Below are positions 42,918-52,041 of a stretch of DNA of 64,000 nucleotides, in pieces. Below the pieces are notes generated by a model. The model was not told the DNA's origin. It saw only the letters and a program-made list of their open reading frames with translations, and did not search any database. Each line of letters begins with the position of its first letter. Position 1 is the first letter of the stretch. Position numbers and translations under genes: made by a program. The stretch comes from Paenibacillus_AP thailandensis (GTDB taxonomy: Bacteria > Bacillota > Bacilli > Paenibacillales > Paenibacillaceae), in the NCBI RefSeq assembly GCF_042685365.1, contig NZ_JBHUMY010000001.1:620001-684000 (forward strand), given 5' to 3'.

Positions 42918-43634
42918 TTAGCCCGTAAACTCCTGCACCCATTCGCCGTTTACATAACCGACACCGATCTTGGTGAATTTAGGGTTCAAAATGTTTTTGC
43001 GGTGACCTTCGCTGTTCATCCATGCATCCATAACTTCTTGCGGCGTTTTTTGCCCGGAAGCAATGTTTTCGCCGGCATAAGAGTATTTGACGCCAAACTC
43101 GGTCATCATATCGAATGGCGAGCCGTAAGTCGGAGACGTATGGCTGAAGTAGTTATTGACGTCCATATCCTTTGCCTTCGCGACGGCTACTTTCGTAAGA
43201 AGCGGGTCCGATTTCAATGCGGGCAATCCGGCCGCTTTGCGTTCCTTGTTCACCAGATCGACAACTTGAGCTGCATAATCGCTTTTGGAAGCCGTAGTTT
43301 CACTTCCTTCATTCGTTGTTCCTGCGCTCGGCTGCGTTTCCGTACCGGCCGCCGGCTTGGCAGCCGTTCCCGAGCTCGGCTTTTGGGCAGTCGCTGCGCC
43401 TTGTTTAGCCGATTGATTTTTCAGGTCAGCCAACAGTTTATTCAAATCGATGCCGTATTGTGCGGCGATCTGTTTCATTTGTTGTAAATTCGTCGTTTGC
43501 ACCGTAATGAATTTGTTGTTCCCGTTCGAGACGGCTGCCGATGCCGCATGCGCTTGAGGCGCCATTACGCCGGTGCCGATCAAAGCGGCTGCTGCCATTG
43601 CGGCGAATCCGAAACGAATCGATTTCTTATTCAT
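42918..43634 (-). CDS. Exported CAP/SCP-domain protein
   Basis: A 238-residue secreted protein with a signal peptide (ending about AHAASA, residue 32), a Ser/Thr/Ala-rich linker (about 75-115) and a CAP domain (about 118-238). Family marks are VNKERKAAGLPALK, NNYFSHTSPTYGSPFD, YAGENIASG and WMNSEGHRKNIL. It resembles Bacillus YkwD. An extended N-terminal region (32-75; LQQMKQIAAQYGIDLNKLL) is LysM-like in tone but not clear. The role in the wall or spore surface is not known. Confidence 0.9.
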   Translation of the reverse strand: MNKKSIRFGFAAMAAAALIGTGVMAPQAHAASAAVSNGNNKFITVQTTNLQQMKQIAAQYGIDLNKLLADLKNQSAKQGAATAQKPSSGTAAKPAAGTETQPSAGTTNEGSETTASKSDYAAQVVDLVNKERKAAGLPALKSDPLLTKVAVAKAKDMDVNNYFSHTSPTYGSPFDMMTEFGVKYSYAGENIASGQKTPQEVMDAWMNSEGHRKNILNPKFTKIGVGYVNGEWVQEFTG

Positions 43635-44008
43635 AGATGTTCCCCTCCATGTTTGCTAATAAGTGTCATCTTCGTTCTCGACATGAGTATCGTAACATGG
43701 CCTTTCGGCGGGTTTCATGTCTCAAAAACTTCCAATTGCCCGTTAAAACGGCCGTTAAAACCGAAAATGAGAAGCTGCTCACATTCGCGAAAAAGACTTT
43801 AGCCCTAGACGCGAACTGCTTTTGTAAAACGCTTTCTTAATTGTTATCGGCAGATAGCCTGTCCAAGATTAGAATATGCTCATATTTATGTTTACGCCGT
43901 ACCGGGGGCCAACAAAGGCTAAAACGGCGGTTAGAGGCGGCAAAGAGCGCAAAAAGCTTCCTTCCCCGGCAAGGGAAGGAAGCTTTACTTGATCGAAAAT
44001 ATGAACGA
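43635..44008. other. Intergenic stretch
   Basis: About 370 nt. It holds the terminator of the Gfo/Idh gene and the upstream region of the CAP gene, with a short direct repeat GTTAAAAC at 43742-43761 around a CGGCCG centre. No gene is supported. Confidence 0.6.
43951..43986 (-). terminator. Terminator of the Gfo/Idh-isomerase unit
   Basis: Stem AAAGCTTCCTTCC / GGAAGGAAGCTTT (approx. 13 bp), minus reading ends in TTTTTG. Confidence 0.85.
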
Positions 44009-45031
44009 TTAGTTCAATTGGACGAAACGACCCGATGCTTGAGAGTCGAACGCGCTAAGAATAACTTGCAAAGACTTGCGGCCTTCTTCGCCCGGAATCG
44101 GTACGGCGGTATCGTTAACGATAGCGTCGACGAAAGCGTCGATTACGCCGCTGGAAAGCTGCTTTTCGTTCGTCGAAATGGCGCCGACCTTATATTTCTC
44201 CACGGTGCCGTTACGAAGCTCGACGATGACTTGATCGTTCTCGTCCGTGCCGATCTTCATAATGCCGTTCTCGCACCATAACATCGTACTGTTGTCTTCG
44301 CCCTTGTAATACGTCCAACTGGCCACCAGCGTACCCATCGCCCCGCCTTTCATGCGGAGAAGAACGGCGGCGTTGTCGTCCACGTCCGTGCCCTGCTTAT
44401 GCTGCGTGCCGACAAAGCCGGCCACCTCGGTCACCTCATCCTCCAGCAGCCAGCGGATCAGATCGGATTTATGCACGCCAAGGTCGCCCATCGCGCCCAT
44501 AATCGCTTCCGGCTTCCGGAAAAACCAGCTGTCCGCGCCGTCGACGCTCCAAGCGTCCGGCCCCGGATGCCCGAACGATGTCCGGAACGTCAGCACGCGG
44601 CCAAGCACGCCGGATTTCAAAATTTCTTTCGCCTTGACATGAGGCGGGAAAAAGCGCTGGTTATGGCCTACCATCAGCTTGACGCCGTTCTTGGCGGCCG
44701 CTTCGATCATCGCTGCCGCTTCCTCGTCCGTAACGGCCATCGGTTTCTCGACAAGTACATGCGCCCCGGCATTGGCGGCCGCAATCGACATCGGCGCATG
44801 AAGGTAGTTCGGCGTGCAAACGCTGACCGCTTGCGGTTTCGCTTCGGCGAGCATCGTTTCAAAGTCGGCGTACGCCTTGCCGCCGTGCTGGCTTGCGAAT
44901 TGCTCGGCGCGCTCAATGACCGGATCGACGAACGCGACAAGCTCCACGTTCGGATTAGCCGCATACTCCGGAATATGACGATACTTGGAAATGGAACCGC
45001 AACCTACGACTGCAACCTTGATTTTGCTCAT
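44009..45031 (-). CDS. Gfo/Idh/MocA-family oxidoreductase
   Basis: A 340-residue NAD(P)-dependent sugar dehydrogenase-like protein. The Rossmann motif is AVVGCGSISKYRH (residues 7-19), and the family EKP motif is HVLVEKPMAVT. The likely catalytic region is GDLGVHKSDL with His. It follows the sugar-phosphate-isomerase-like gene by 18 nt and probably acts on the same sugar or inositol-type substrate. The terminator follows. The exact substrate is unknown. Confidence 0.9.
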   Translation of the reverse strand: MSKIKVAVVGCGSISKYRHIPEYAANPNVELVAFVDPVIERAEQFASQHGGKAYADFETMLAEAKPQAVSVCTPNYLHAPMSIAAANAGAHVLVEKPMAVTDEEAAAMIEAAAKNGVKLMVGHNQRFFPPHVKAKEILKSGVLGRVLTFRTSFGHPGPDAWSVDGADSWFFRKPEAIMGAMGDLGVHKSDLIRWLLEDEVTEVAGFVGTQHKQGTDVDDNAAVLLRMKGGAMGTLVASWTYYKGEDNSTMLWCENGIMKIGTDENDQVIVELRNGTVEKYKVGAISTNEKQLSSGVIDAFVDAIVNDTAVPIPGEEGRKSLQVILSAFDSQASGRFVQLN

Positions 45032-45049
45032 TTGTGATCCCCTTTTCGA

Positions 45050-45814
45050 TTAGGAATAGATTTGGTTCGTTTTAAGCCATTGCATGCTTTCGGCAACCGC
45101 TTCGAGCGGAGGACGCTCGCAGTTGTCCTGCTCGACGATAAGCCACTCCACGCCCGCTTTGCTTGCGCTTTCGGCGATTCGCTTAAGCGGAAGCTCGCCG
45201 CGGCCCAATTCGACCGTATCGATCCGGCCGTCTACCTTGCGGTAGTCCTTCAAATGCAGAAGCGGAAGGCGGTCTGCGTATTTGTCGATGTACTCGAACG
45301 GATCTTTCCCGGCGAATTGCACCCAGCCGATATCCATCTCGACCTTCAGCAGATCGGAGCCGATCCGATCGTAAAGAGCGTCGAACGCGGGCTTGCCGTC
45401 CACTTCCACCTCAAACTCAAAATCGTGGTTATGGTAAGCAAACGCCAAACCTTCTTCGCGGAAACGCTTACCGAATTGTTCGAATTCGGCATACAGCGTT
45501 TTCCATGTATCCGCTCCGCGCATATCTTCCGGCAGCCAAGGGCAAATGGCGTATTGAGCGCCGATCGTTTTCAAATAACGAATTTCTTCGTCCAAATTTC
45601 CGCGCAGCAAATGAAGTCCGATATGAGCGCCGATCGCCTTCAGGTTCAGCTCCTGAAGCAAATCGCGGAGCGCTTCGGCTTCCATCCCGCCGTAGCCGGC
45701 AAACTCCACCCCTTCGTAGCCAAGCTCGGCCACTTTGCGCAGCGTGCCTTCCATGTCGGCTTCCGTCTCGTTCCGAAGCGTAAAAAGCTGCAGGCCGATT
45801 CCAATTTTACGCAA
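45050..45814 (-). CDS. Sugar phosphate isomerase/epimerase-like TIM barrel
   Basis: A 254-residue AP-endonuclease-2-like TIM barrel. Metal-ligand motifs are AYHNHDFEFE, VEMDIGWVQ and LLHLKDYR, with VEQDN near the end, as in IolE-like and other sugar isomerases. The start is TTG 45814 with GAGGTG 8 nt upstream. It heads a two-gene unit with the Gfo/Idh gene. Two LacI-like palindromes lie upstream, so it may be under sugar control. The substrate is unknown. Confidence 0.9.
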   Translation of the reverse strand: MRKIGIGLQLFTLRNETEADMEGTLRKVAELGYEGVEFAGYGGMEAEALRDLLQELNLKAIGAHIGLHLLRGNLDEEIRYLKTIGAQYAICPWLPEDMRGADTWKTLYAEFEQFGKRFREEGLAFAYHNHDFEFEVEVDGKPAFDALYDRIGSDLLKVEMDIGWVQFAGKDPFEYIDKYADRLPLLHLKDYRKVDGRIDTVELGRGELPLKRIAESASKAGVEWLIVEQDNCERPPLEAVAESMQWLKTNQIYS

Positions 45815-45846
45815 TGTCGTTGCACCTCTTTTTTGGTTATGGTCGT

Positions 45847-45885
45847 AAAAACGTTTTTATTGAAAATTCATGCCGAAACGTTTCG
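45847..45885. promoter_or_regulatory. Two LacI/GalR-like operator palindromes
   Basis: AAAAACGTTTTT (45847-45858) and CGAAACGTTTCG (45874-45885) are both perfect with a central CG, 27 nt centre to centre. They lie 33-71 nt upstream of the isomerase/Gfo unit. Confidence 0.5.
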
Positions 45886-46096
45886 TCCTTGGGCCAGGGC
45901 GGCGTTTCTGTTTCGTGTACAGGTCTAATTATAATTGGAACTTATATGGAAAGCAGCACGCGTTATTAGCCTTTTTTTATGCGATTTTGTTTTTCGGCAT
46001 TTGTAGGAAACGAAACGGCCGGACGCGGCAGGCGAAAGGCCGTATGACGGAGAACTATAATTCAGGAATGGTACGAACTTATAAAGGAGGCCCTCC

Positions 46097-47197
46097 ATGA
46101 ACGCAAAGTCTTTATGGTTAGCGGTCGCGGGAGCCGCTATGTTGCTGACGGGCTGCGGAGAAGACGAGCCCGCGGCCGGCACGGTCCGGCAGGAAACCGG
46201 CTCCGCGCGCCAAGAGTCCGTTGCCGGACAAGCCAAGTTCGCCGTATTGGCTGCGAGACTGAATGTGCCGTGGGCCATAGACCAGCGCGGGGATGTATTC
46301 TACATCAGCGAACGGGACGGATCGGTTGCAACCGTCAGCGGCGATACGGTCTCGCGCAAGCCGGTCCGGTTAAACAAGCCGCTGCGCCGCGTCGGAGAAG
46401 GAGGATTGCTGGGCTTCGTCCTGCTGCCGGATTTCGACCGGAGCAAAACGGCCGCTGCGTATCATACGTACGAGCAGGACGGGGCGGTTTACAACCGGAT
46501 CGTGCTGCTCAAGGAAACAGAAGGCGAATGGATGGAAACGGGAGCGCTGCTGGAGGGCATCCCCGGCTCCGACAACCATAACGGAGGCAGGCTCGCCATC
46601 GGTCCGGACAATCTGCTGTATGCGACAACCGGCGATACCTACAAGGAGGATCTGGCGCAGCGAACCGATACGCTGGCGGGCAAAATATTGCGCCTCGCGC
46701 TTGACGGAAGCGTGCCTGCGGACAACCCGTTCCCCGGCTCCTACATCTACTCGTACGGTCACCGCAACCCGCAGGGGCTGGCTTGGGATGCGCAAGGACA
46801 ATTGTATGCGACGGAGCACGGTCCGTCGGGCGATCCCGGCGGGCACGACGAGATTAACCTCATCAAGCCGGGAGCGAATTACGGCTGGCCGCTCGTCATC
46901 GGGGACGCGACAAGCCCGGGCACCGAACCCCCTCTCTACCATACCGGCGATGAGACGATCGCGCCTTCCGGAGCGGCATTCGACAGCGCCGGCAGGCTGT
47001 TAGTCGCGGGGCTGCGCGGCGAGAAGCTGTTCGCCTACGACCCGGCTGACGGGAAGCTTAGCGGCCGCTTAAGCGGCGAAGGACGCATTCGCGACGTCAA
47101 AGTATACGACAGCTACATATATGTCGTGACCAACAATACGGACGGACGCGGTACGCCATCCGTCGAAGACGACCGGCTCATCCGGATCAAGCAATAG
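46097..47197 (+). CDS. PQQ-dependent sugar dehydrogenase-type lipoprotein
   Basis: A 366-residue exported beta-propeller of the soluble aldose dehydrogenase (GdhB/YliI) family. The lipobox is AMLLTGCGE (Cys near 20). Family marks are DNHNGGRLAIGPDNLLY, YGHRNPQGLAWD, YATEHGPSGDPGGHDEIN and GANYGWP. AAAGGAGG lies 6 nt before ATG 46097. It may oxidise sugars outside the membrane; whether PQQ is available is unknown and no PQQ genes are here. It is divergent from the isomerase unit. Confidence 0.88.
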   Translation: MNAKSLWLAVAGAAMLLTGCGEDEPAAGTVRQETGSARQESVAGQAKFAVLAARLNVPWAIDQRGDVFYISERDGSVATVSGDTVSRKPVRLNKPLRRVGEGGLLGFVLLPDFDRSKTAAAYHTYEQDGAVYNRIVLLKETEGEWMETGALLEGIPGSDNHNGGRLAIGPDNLLYATTGDTYKEDLAQRTDTLAGKILRLALDGSVPADNPFPGSYIYSYGHRNPQGLAWDAQGQLYATEHGPSGDPGGHDEINLIKPGANYGWPLVIGDATSPGTEPPLYHTGDETIAPSGAAFDSAGRLLVAGLRGEKLFAYDPADGKLSGRLSGEGRIRDVKVYDSYIYVVTNNTDGRGTPSVEDDRLIRIKQ

Positions 47198-47218
47198 CCT
47201 GCGGCATAACGCGAAAAT

Positions 47219-47265
47219 AACCCCTTATCGCGGCCAAGAAGCGCCTTGGCTCGGCATAAGGGGTT
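47219..47265. terminator. Bidirectional terminator
   Basis: Outer stem AACCCCTTAT / ATAAGGGGTT and inner GGCCAAG / CTTGGC, between converging sugar dehydrogenase and YicI genes. Confidence 0.75.
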
Positions 47266-47293
47266 AAAGTGCATATGACCTTAGTTCTTACGG

Positions 47294-49615
47294 TTAACCT
47301 AATTGAATCGTAAACGATCCTTCGGCAAAACCTGCGGGAACCGAAACGACGCCGTCCTTCAGCTCGACTCCGCCTTGGGCGCCGACGATCGTTTCCGCGC
47401 CGCTGTATTTCAGGCTGAACGGCTTGCCACTGCCCGATACGGATACCGTAATCGCATTTCCTTCGCGGGCTGCGGTTACGTTAAGCTGAGGAGCGCCCTT
47501 CAGATCGCGGACGGTCGAGACGGCCTTGCGTCCGTCGGCAAGCTCGTAAATCGTCAGCTCGGCGCTGTCGGCATGGTCGTAGTCCGGCTTCAGATCGTTT
47601 GCGCCAAGCGCCACGATCGCGTTCGGGCGGACGAACAGCGGCAGGCTGAAGAAGTCGTACGTTTCTTTGCGCCAGGACCCGCCGGCCACTTTCTCTCCCG
47701 TCAGCAGGTGCGTCCAAGTCCCTTCCGGCAAGTAATATTTCACTTCGCCTTTCTCGGAGAATACCGGCGCAACCAGAATCGACTCGCCCAGCATGTACTG
47801 GCGGTCCAGAAACTCGGTCGTCGGATCTTCCGGGAACTCCAGAAGCATCGCCCGCATCGTCGGAATGCCCTGCTCGTGCGCTTCGGCCGCGGCGTTGTAC
47901 AAGTACGGCATCAGGCGCGATTTCAGCTTCGTGAAGTGGCGCGTTACATCCACCGCTTCCTCGTCGTACGCCCAAGGCACCCGGTACGATTTGCTGCCGT
48001 GCAGGCGGCTATGGCTCGACAGCAGGCCAAACGCCAGCCAGCGCTTGAACACATGAACCGGAGCCGTATTCTCGAAACCGCCGATGTCGTGGCTCCAGAA
48101 GCCGAAGCCGGATAGGCCGAGGCTTAAGCCCCCGCGAAGGCTTTCGGCCATCGATTCATAGTCGGCGTAGCAGTCGCCGCCCCAGTGAACCGGGAACTGC
48201 TGGCCGCCGGCGGTCGCCGATCTTGCGAACAGCGTCGCTTCGCCTTTGCCGAGCTTCTCTTCCAGCACGTCAAAAACGACTTTATTGTAAAGCTGCGTAT
48301 AGTAGTTGTGCATTTTCATCGGATCGGAACCGTCGTAATAAACGACGTCCGTCGGAATGCGCTCGCCGAAGTCCGTCTTGAAGCTGTCGACGCCCATGTC
48401 GACAAGCTCGCGCAGGTAGCCCGCGAACCATTCGCAAGCCGCCGGATTCGTGAAGTCGACAAGAGCCATGCCCGGCTGCCATAGATCCCATTGCCATACG
48501 TCGCCGTTCGGCTTCTTGACGAGATAGCCGTTAGCTTTGCCTTCGGCGAACAGGCGGGAGCGCTGCGCAATGTACGGATTGATCCATACGCAAATTTTAA
48601 GTCCTTTTTTCTTCAGGCGGTCCAGCATGCCGACCGGGTCCGGGAATACGCGCTCGTCCCATTTGAAATCCGTCCAATGGAATTCGCGCATCCAGAAGCA
48701 GTCGAAATGGAACACGTGAAGCGGCAAATCGCGCTCGGCCATGCCGTCCACGAACGAGTTAACCGTCGCTTCGTCGTAGTTCGTCGTAAACGACGTCGTC
48801 AGCCACAGGCCGAACGACCATGCCGGCGGCAGGGCCGGTTTGCCCGTGAGATCGGTATATTTGCCGAGCACCTCTTTGATGGAAGGGCCATCGATCACGA
48901 AATATTCAAGCGATTCGCCTTCGACGCTGAATTGCACTTTTTTTACTTTTTCCGAAGCGATTTCGAACGAGACGAGCTCCGGCTGGTTGACGAATACGCC
49001 GTATCCTTTGTTCGTAACGTAGAACGGAATGTTTTTGTACGCTTGCTCGGAGCTTGTGCCGCCGTCCTGGTTCCACGTGTCGACGACTTGGCCGTTTTTC
49101 ACGAACGGCGTGAACCGCTCGCCGAGGCCGTACACCCATTCGCCTACGCCGAGGTCAAGCTCTTCGCGCACATATGCCGTTTCCTTGCCTTTCTTAATGT
49201 AGGCCATCGAACGCGGGCCGCTGCCGGTAATGCGCTCGTCGCCGCGGTAGAAATCGACCGCCCATTCCGGGCCTTTGCGGATATGCGCGCTTAAGCTGCC
49301 GCTTGTCAGCACGACTTTCTCGTCTGTTTCGACAATTTCGACGTTAACGGCGCTTTGCGGCGTAAGCTCGAATACCGGGCCGCGCTCCATCACGCCGAGG
49401 TTGTGAATGATTTTGACGCCGATCACTCCCGGCGCCGGCGAATGAAACCGGATCGTCAGCAGCATCGTATCAAGCATATTGGCTCTGCTCAGAATCGGAC
49501 GCGGAGCCGCGTAGGCCGTCAAGACGCCGTCCTGCTGCTCGAAATCGTGGGCTTGGACCGCGCTGTTGACTTGGAAGCCTTCATGGATCAGCCAGTTGCC
49601 GTTTTGGAATTTCAT
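47294..49615 (-). CDS. yicI: Alpha-xylosidase, GH31 (YicI type)
   Basis: A 773-residue GH31 enzyme, the same length as E. coli YicI, which removes alpha-xylosyl units from xyloglucan fragments. The nucleophile motif is FKTDFGERIPTDV (Asp near 415) and the acid/base Asp is in VHWGGDCYADY (near 480). GFGFWSHDIGGFE and the N-terminal MKFQNGNWLIHEG are YicI-like. No signal peptide is present, so it acts on imported oligosaccharides. An AraC-type regulator is divergent, with a candidate site between. Confidence 0.93.
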   Translation of the reverse strand: MKFQNGNWLIHEGFQVNSAVQAHDFEQQDGVLTAYAAPRPILSRANMLDTMLLTIRFHSPAPGVIGVKIIHNLGVMERGPVFELTPQSAVNVEIVETDEKVVLTSGSLSAHIRKGPEWAVDFYRGDERITGSGPRSMAYIKKGKETAYVREELDLGVGEWVYGLGERFTPFVKNGQVVDTWNQDGGTSSEQAYKNIPFYVTNKGYGVFVNQPELVSFEIASEKVKKVQFSVEGESLEYFVIDGPSIKEVLGKYTDLTGKPALPPAWSFGLWLTTSFTTNYDEATVNSFVDGMAERDLPLHVFHFDCFWMREFHWTDFKWDERVFPDPVGMLDRLKKKGLKICVWINPYIAQRSRLFAEGKANGYLVKKPNGDVWQWDLWQPGMALVDFTNPAACEWFAGYLRELVDMGVDSFKTDFGERIPTDVVYYDGSDPMKMHNYYTQLYNKVVFDVLEEKLGKGEATLFARSATAGGQQFPVHWGGDCYADYESMAESLRGGLSLGLSGFGFWSHDIGGFENTAPVHVFKRWLAFGLLSSHSRLHGSKSYRVPWAYDEEAVDVTRHFTKLKSRLMPYLYNAAAEAHEQGIPTMRAMLLEFPEDPTTEFLDRQYMLGESILVAPVFSEKGEVKYYLPEGTWTHLLTGEKVAGGSWRKETYDFFSLPLFVRPNAIVALGANDLKPDYDHADSAELTIYELADGRKAVSTVRDLKGAPQLNVTAAREGNAITVSVSGSGKPFSLKYSGAETIVGAQGGVELKDGVVSVPAGFAEGSFTIQLG

Positions 49616-49701
49616 ACCTATCCGCCTTTCATTATGATTATCGGTTCATGTCCAAATGTTTCAAGGGAAGCTATGATCGCTTTAACTTGCTCTACATTTG
49701 C

Positions 49702-49734
49702 ATTATACTGATAATAATTGCTGACAACTATCAG
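49702..49734 (-). promoter_or_regulatory. yicI -10 with adjacent inverted repeat
   Basis: Minus-strand TATAAT (49702-49707) is preceded by the inverted repeat CTGATA-N15-TATCAG (49708-49734), where an activator could sit. No good -35 is spaced 17 nt away, as in activator-dependent promoters. Confidence 0.4.
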
Positions 49735-49799
49735 AATTATGCTTATATATAGCACGATTATGATGCAAGAACGTTTTACGGAAGAAAGGGGGATATGCC

Positions 49800-50708
49800 G
49801 TGGACAGGTCTATGCGGCATGCGCTCCATGAAAGGCGAATGCACGGCAGCGGCGATTTTCCGCTTGCGGCTTACGGGCTCGACATCGGCGCCGGGGAGAT
49901 GGTCGTGGTTGAATGCCATTGGCATGCGGAAGCCGAATTTTTTTACGTTAAAGAAGGAGAAACGTTGTTTCAAGTGGACGACGACTACTTTCCGGTGCGC
50001 GCCGGCCAAGCGGTGTTTATCGACGGAGGCGACATACATGCCGCCCATTCGCTGAACGGGTCGCCGTGCTCGTTTCAAGCGATCGTATTTGATCCCCATA
50101 TGCTCGACAGCTCCTCCTCCGACGCCGTGCAGCAGAAGCTTGTAACGCCGCTGGTCGAGCGGAGGCGCACGTTTCCCCGCCATATCCAAGGCGTCTCGGA
50201 ATGGGAAATCGGGCTGCTCGGTTGGCTCCACAACCTCATCGAATGCTGCGGGAAGCAGGAGCCCGGCTATGAGGCTGCGGCGAAGGGCTGTTTATATTTC
50301 ATGCTGCAGACGATAGCGGCCGAAGGGCGTTATGCGGACCGGAGCGAGACGACACCCGAAGAATCAAGCCGAAGAGAGCGATTAAAGCGAAGCATTTCTT
50401 ATATTCAGCAAAACTACCGGAGACCGATCCGCATCCGCGAGCTGGCGGACCAAATTCCGATGAGCGAAGGCCAGTTTTTCCGCTTCTTCAAGTCGATGAC
50501 GAGACAAACGCCGATCGAATATTTGAACGCGTACCGGGTTAATCAGGCTGCCGAGCTGCTGCTGCACAGCGAGCGGAAAATCGCGGACATCGCGCTGGAC
50601 GTAGGCTTCGACCATATCAGCTACTTCGTCAAAGTGTTTCGCCGCACGATGGGCTGCTCCCCTTCCGAATACCGCAAGCAGCACAAAGCCGATTCCGCCG
50701 TACGGTAG
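49800..50708 (+). CDS. AraC-family transcriptional regulator
   Basis: A 302-residue regulator. A cupin-type sensor domain fills residues 15-110 (with HWHAEAEFFYVKEGE), and the two AraC helix-turn-helix motifs lie at about 200-295 (IRIRELADQIPMSEGQFFRFF, then IADIALDVGFDHISYFVKVF). GTG 49800 has AAAGGGGG about 7 nt upstream. It is divergent from yicI, so it probably activates that gene in response to xylosides or related sugar. The effector is inferred. Confidence 0.9.
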   Translation: MDRSMRHALHERRMHGSGDFPLAAYGLDIGAGEMVVVECHWHAEAEFFYVKEGETLFQVDDDYFPVRAGQAVFIDGGDIHAAHSLNGSPCSFQAIVFDPHMLDSSSSDAVQQKLVTPLVERRRTFPRHIQGVSEWEIGLLGWLHNLIECCGKQEPGYEAAAKGCLYFMLQTIAAEGRYADRSETTPEESSRRERLKRSISYIQQNYRRPIRIRELADQIPMSEGQFFRFFKSMTRQTPIEYLNAYRVNQAAELLLHSERKIADIALDVGFDHISYFVKVFRRTMGCSPSEYRKQHKADSAVR

Positions 50709-50866
50709 TTTGCTCGTAAAGTTATAGGTCGCTGTCTTCGAAAACCAATGGGTAAGAGGATTTTTGTGACATATCGAAGCGATATTGTAACTTTTTTTTA
50801 AGAAACAATTAAGAATTGTCAGGTAAAATAAACTTGAACAATTGGAATGATTGGAGGTTATATCCG

Positions 50867-51097
50867 ATGAGAACGCTCATTCTTTTTCAAAATAAAACCA
50901 TTCCCGTGTACATTACCGAATCCAATAACAAAAAAGCGGTCGAGAAGCTTTCCATCGTGCTGAACCGAAAGCTGGAAACCGGCAAAAACGCCTTGAAAAA
51001 ATGTCTTAAATCGCTCATCAGCGTAGAAATAACGGGCAGCGAAGCGACGCTGCATTCGTACAACGAGAAGGACACGCTTACGATATCGCTTTATTGA
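50867..51097 (+). CDS. Small hypothetical protein
   Basis: A 76-residue protein starting at ATG 50867, with TTGGAGG 9 nt upstream. It begins MRTLILFQNKTIPVYITES, is basic in the middle (RKLETGKNALKKCLKSL) and ends with beta pattern (DTLTISLY). No signal peptide or membrane segment. I do not recognise a family. It is monocistronic, ending in a bidirectional terminator. Confidence 0.65.
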   Translation: MRTLILFQNKTIPVYITESNNKKAVEKLSIVLNRKLETGKNALKKCLKSLISVEITGSEATLHSYNEKDTLTISLY

Positions 51098-51196
51098 GAC
51101 CAAGCTGAAACGATTATTGTTCCGATCAAGGACGAACCGTCTCGACGAGAAAATTCGGTAAAAGAAGTGAAATTGATACCGGACTTGTATTTGGAA

Positions 51197-51230
51197 AAAG
51201 CCGGATGCCCCGCGACGGGCATCCGGCTTT
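51197..51230. terminator. Bidirectional terminator
   Basis: Perfect 14-bp stem AAAGCCGGATGCCC / GGGCATCCGGCTTT between converging genes. Confidence 0.8.
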
Positions 51231-51266
51231 GTTTTCGTTAATCGAGATTTACGGGTACCGTTTCTA

Positions 51267-51941
51267 TTATTCCGTTTCGGTATCTCCGGGATCTTCGGTC
51301 TGGCCTTCGTCTGCAGCTTGGCCGCCCATTCCGCCGCCGCGTCCGCCGAAGCCTCCCATGCCGACGCTGATGGTCGCGACTTGATCCTCCGACCCTTCGA
51401 CCAGCGTGTACGTAATAATATCGTCCGCTTTCAAATCGCTGAGCGAAATTTCCGTTTCCTTCATTTCGTTGTTTTCGAACGTGCGCTTGACGATGGACGT
51501 CTCGTCCGTCACCGTAAGCGTAACCGTCTCGTCCGTGAACATGTCGTCCATGTTCATGCCTCCCGGTCCTCCGGGACCTCCGCCTTGCGGCGCATCCGAC
51601 GGCGCGGCTCCCGCTTCATCCCCTTGCGGCGCATCCGACGGCGCGGCCGACGCATCCCCGCCTTGCGGCGGCTCGCCTCCCTGTCCCCTTCCGGTAAAGG
51701 AGGACGTATAAACGGTAACGGTCTGACCGTCGACCGATTTTACTTTGCCGAACGTCCCTCTCTCCATCCGCTGCGGGTCCCCGGTTCCTTCCGCGCCTTG
51801 CCCGTTTGCCGACGAAGTTTCCGCCGCCGTTTCCGCCGCCGTTTCCGCTACCGTATTGCCGCCTCCCGAATTCGCTCCGCATCCGGCGAGCACCGCCGCC
51901 AGAAGCGCGCTGCTCAGCGCTATTTTCCATGCATTGTTCAT
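51267..51941 (-). CDS. Secreted lipoprotein with Asp-Ala-Pro-Gln-Gly repeats
   Basis: A 224-residue lipoprotein. The signal peptide ends in the lipobox AVLAGCG. The central region repeats SDAPQGDEAGAAPSDAPQGG, and the last third is rich in Gly/Met (GGFGGRGGGMGGQ). The folded parts are FGKVKSVDGQTVTVYTSSF and TLTVTDETSIVKRT, resembling OB/beta-sandwich DUF5666-like proteins. ATG 51941 has AAGGG about 10 nt upstream. The function is unknown. It is monocistronic. Confidence 0.8.
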   Translation of the reverse strand: MNNAWKIALSSALLAAVLAGCGANSGGGNTVAETAAETAAETSSANGQGAEGTGDPQRMERGTFGKVKSVDGQTVTVYTSSFTGRGQGGEPPQGGDASAAPSDAPQGDEAGAAPSDAPQGGGPGGPGGMNMDDMFTDETVTLTVTDETSIVKRTFENNEMKETEISLSDLKADDIITYTLVEGSEDQVATISVGMGGFGGRGGGMGGQAADEGQTEDPGDTETE

Positions 51942-52041
51942 TGTCATCCATCCCTTCATTGTCATTTTTCGCTTGTACCATCGTATCAGCGCAATATGAA
52001 CAATAGATGAATGACCCCTTAAACGGAGCTAAAAATATAGG

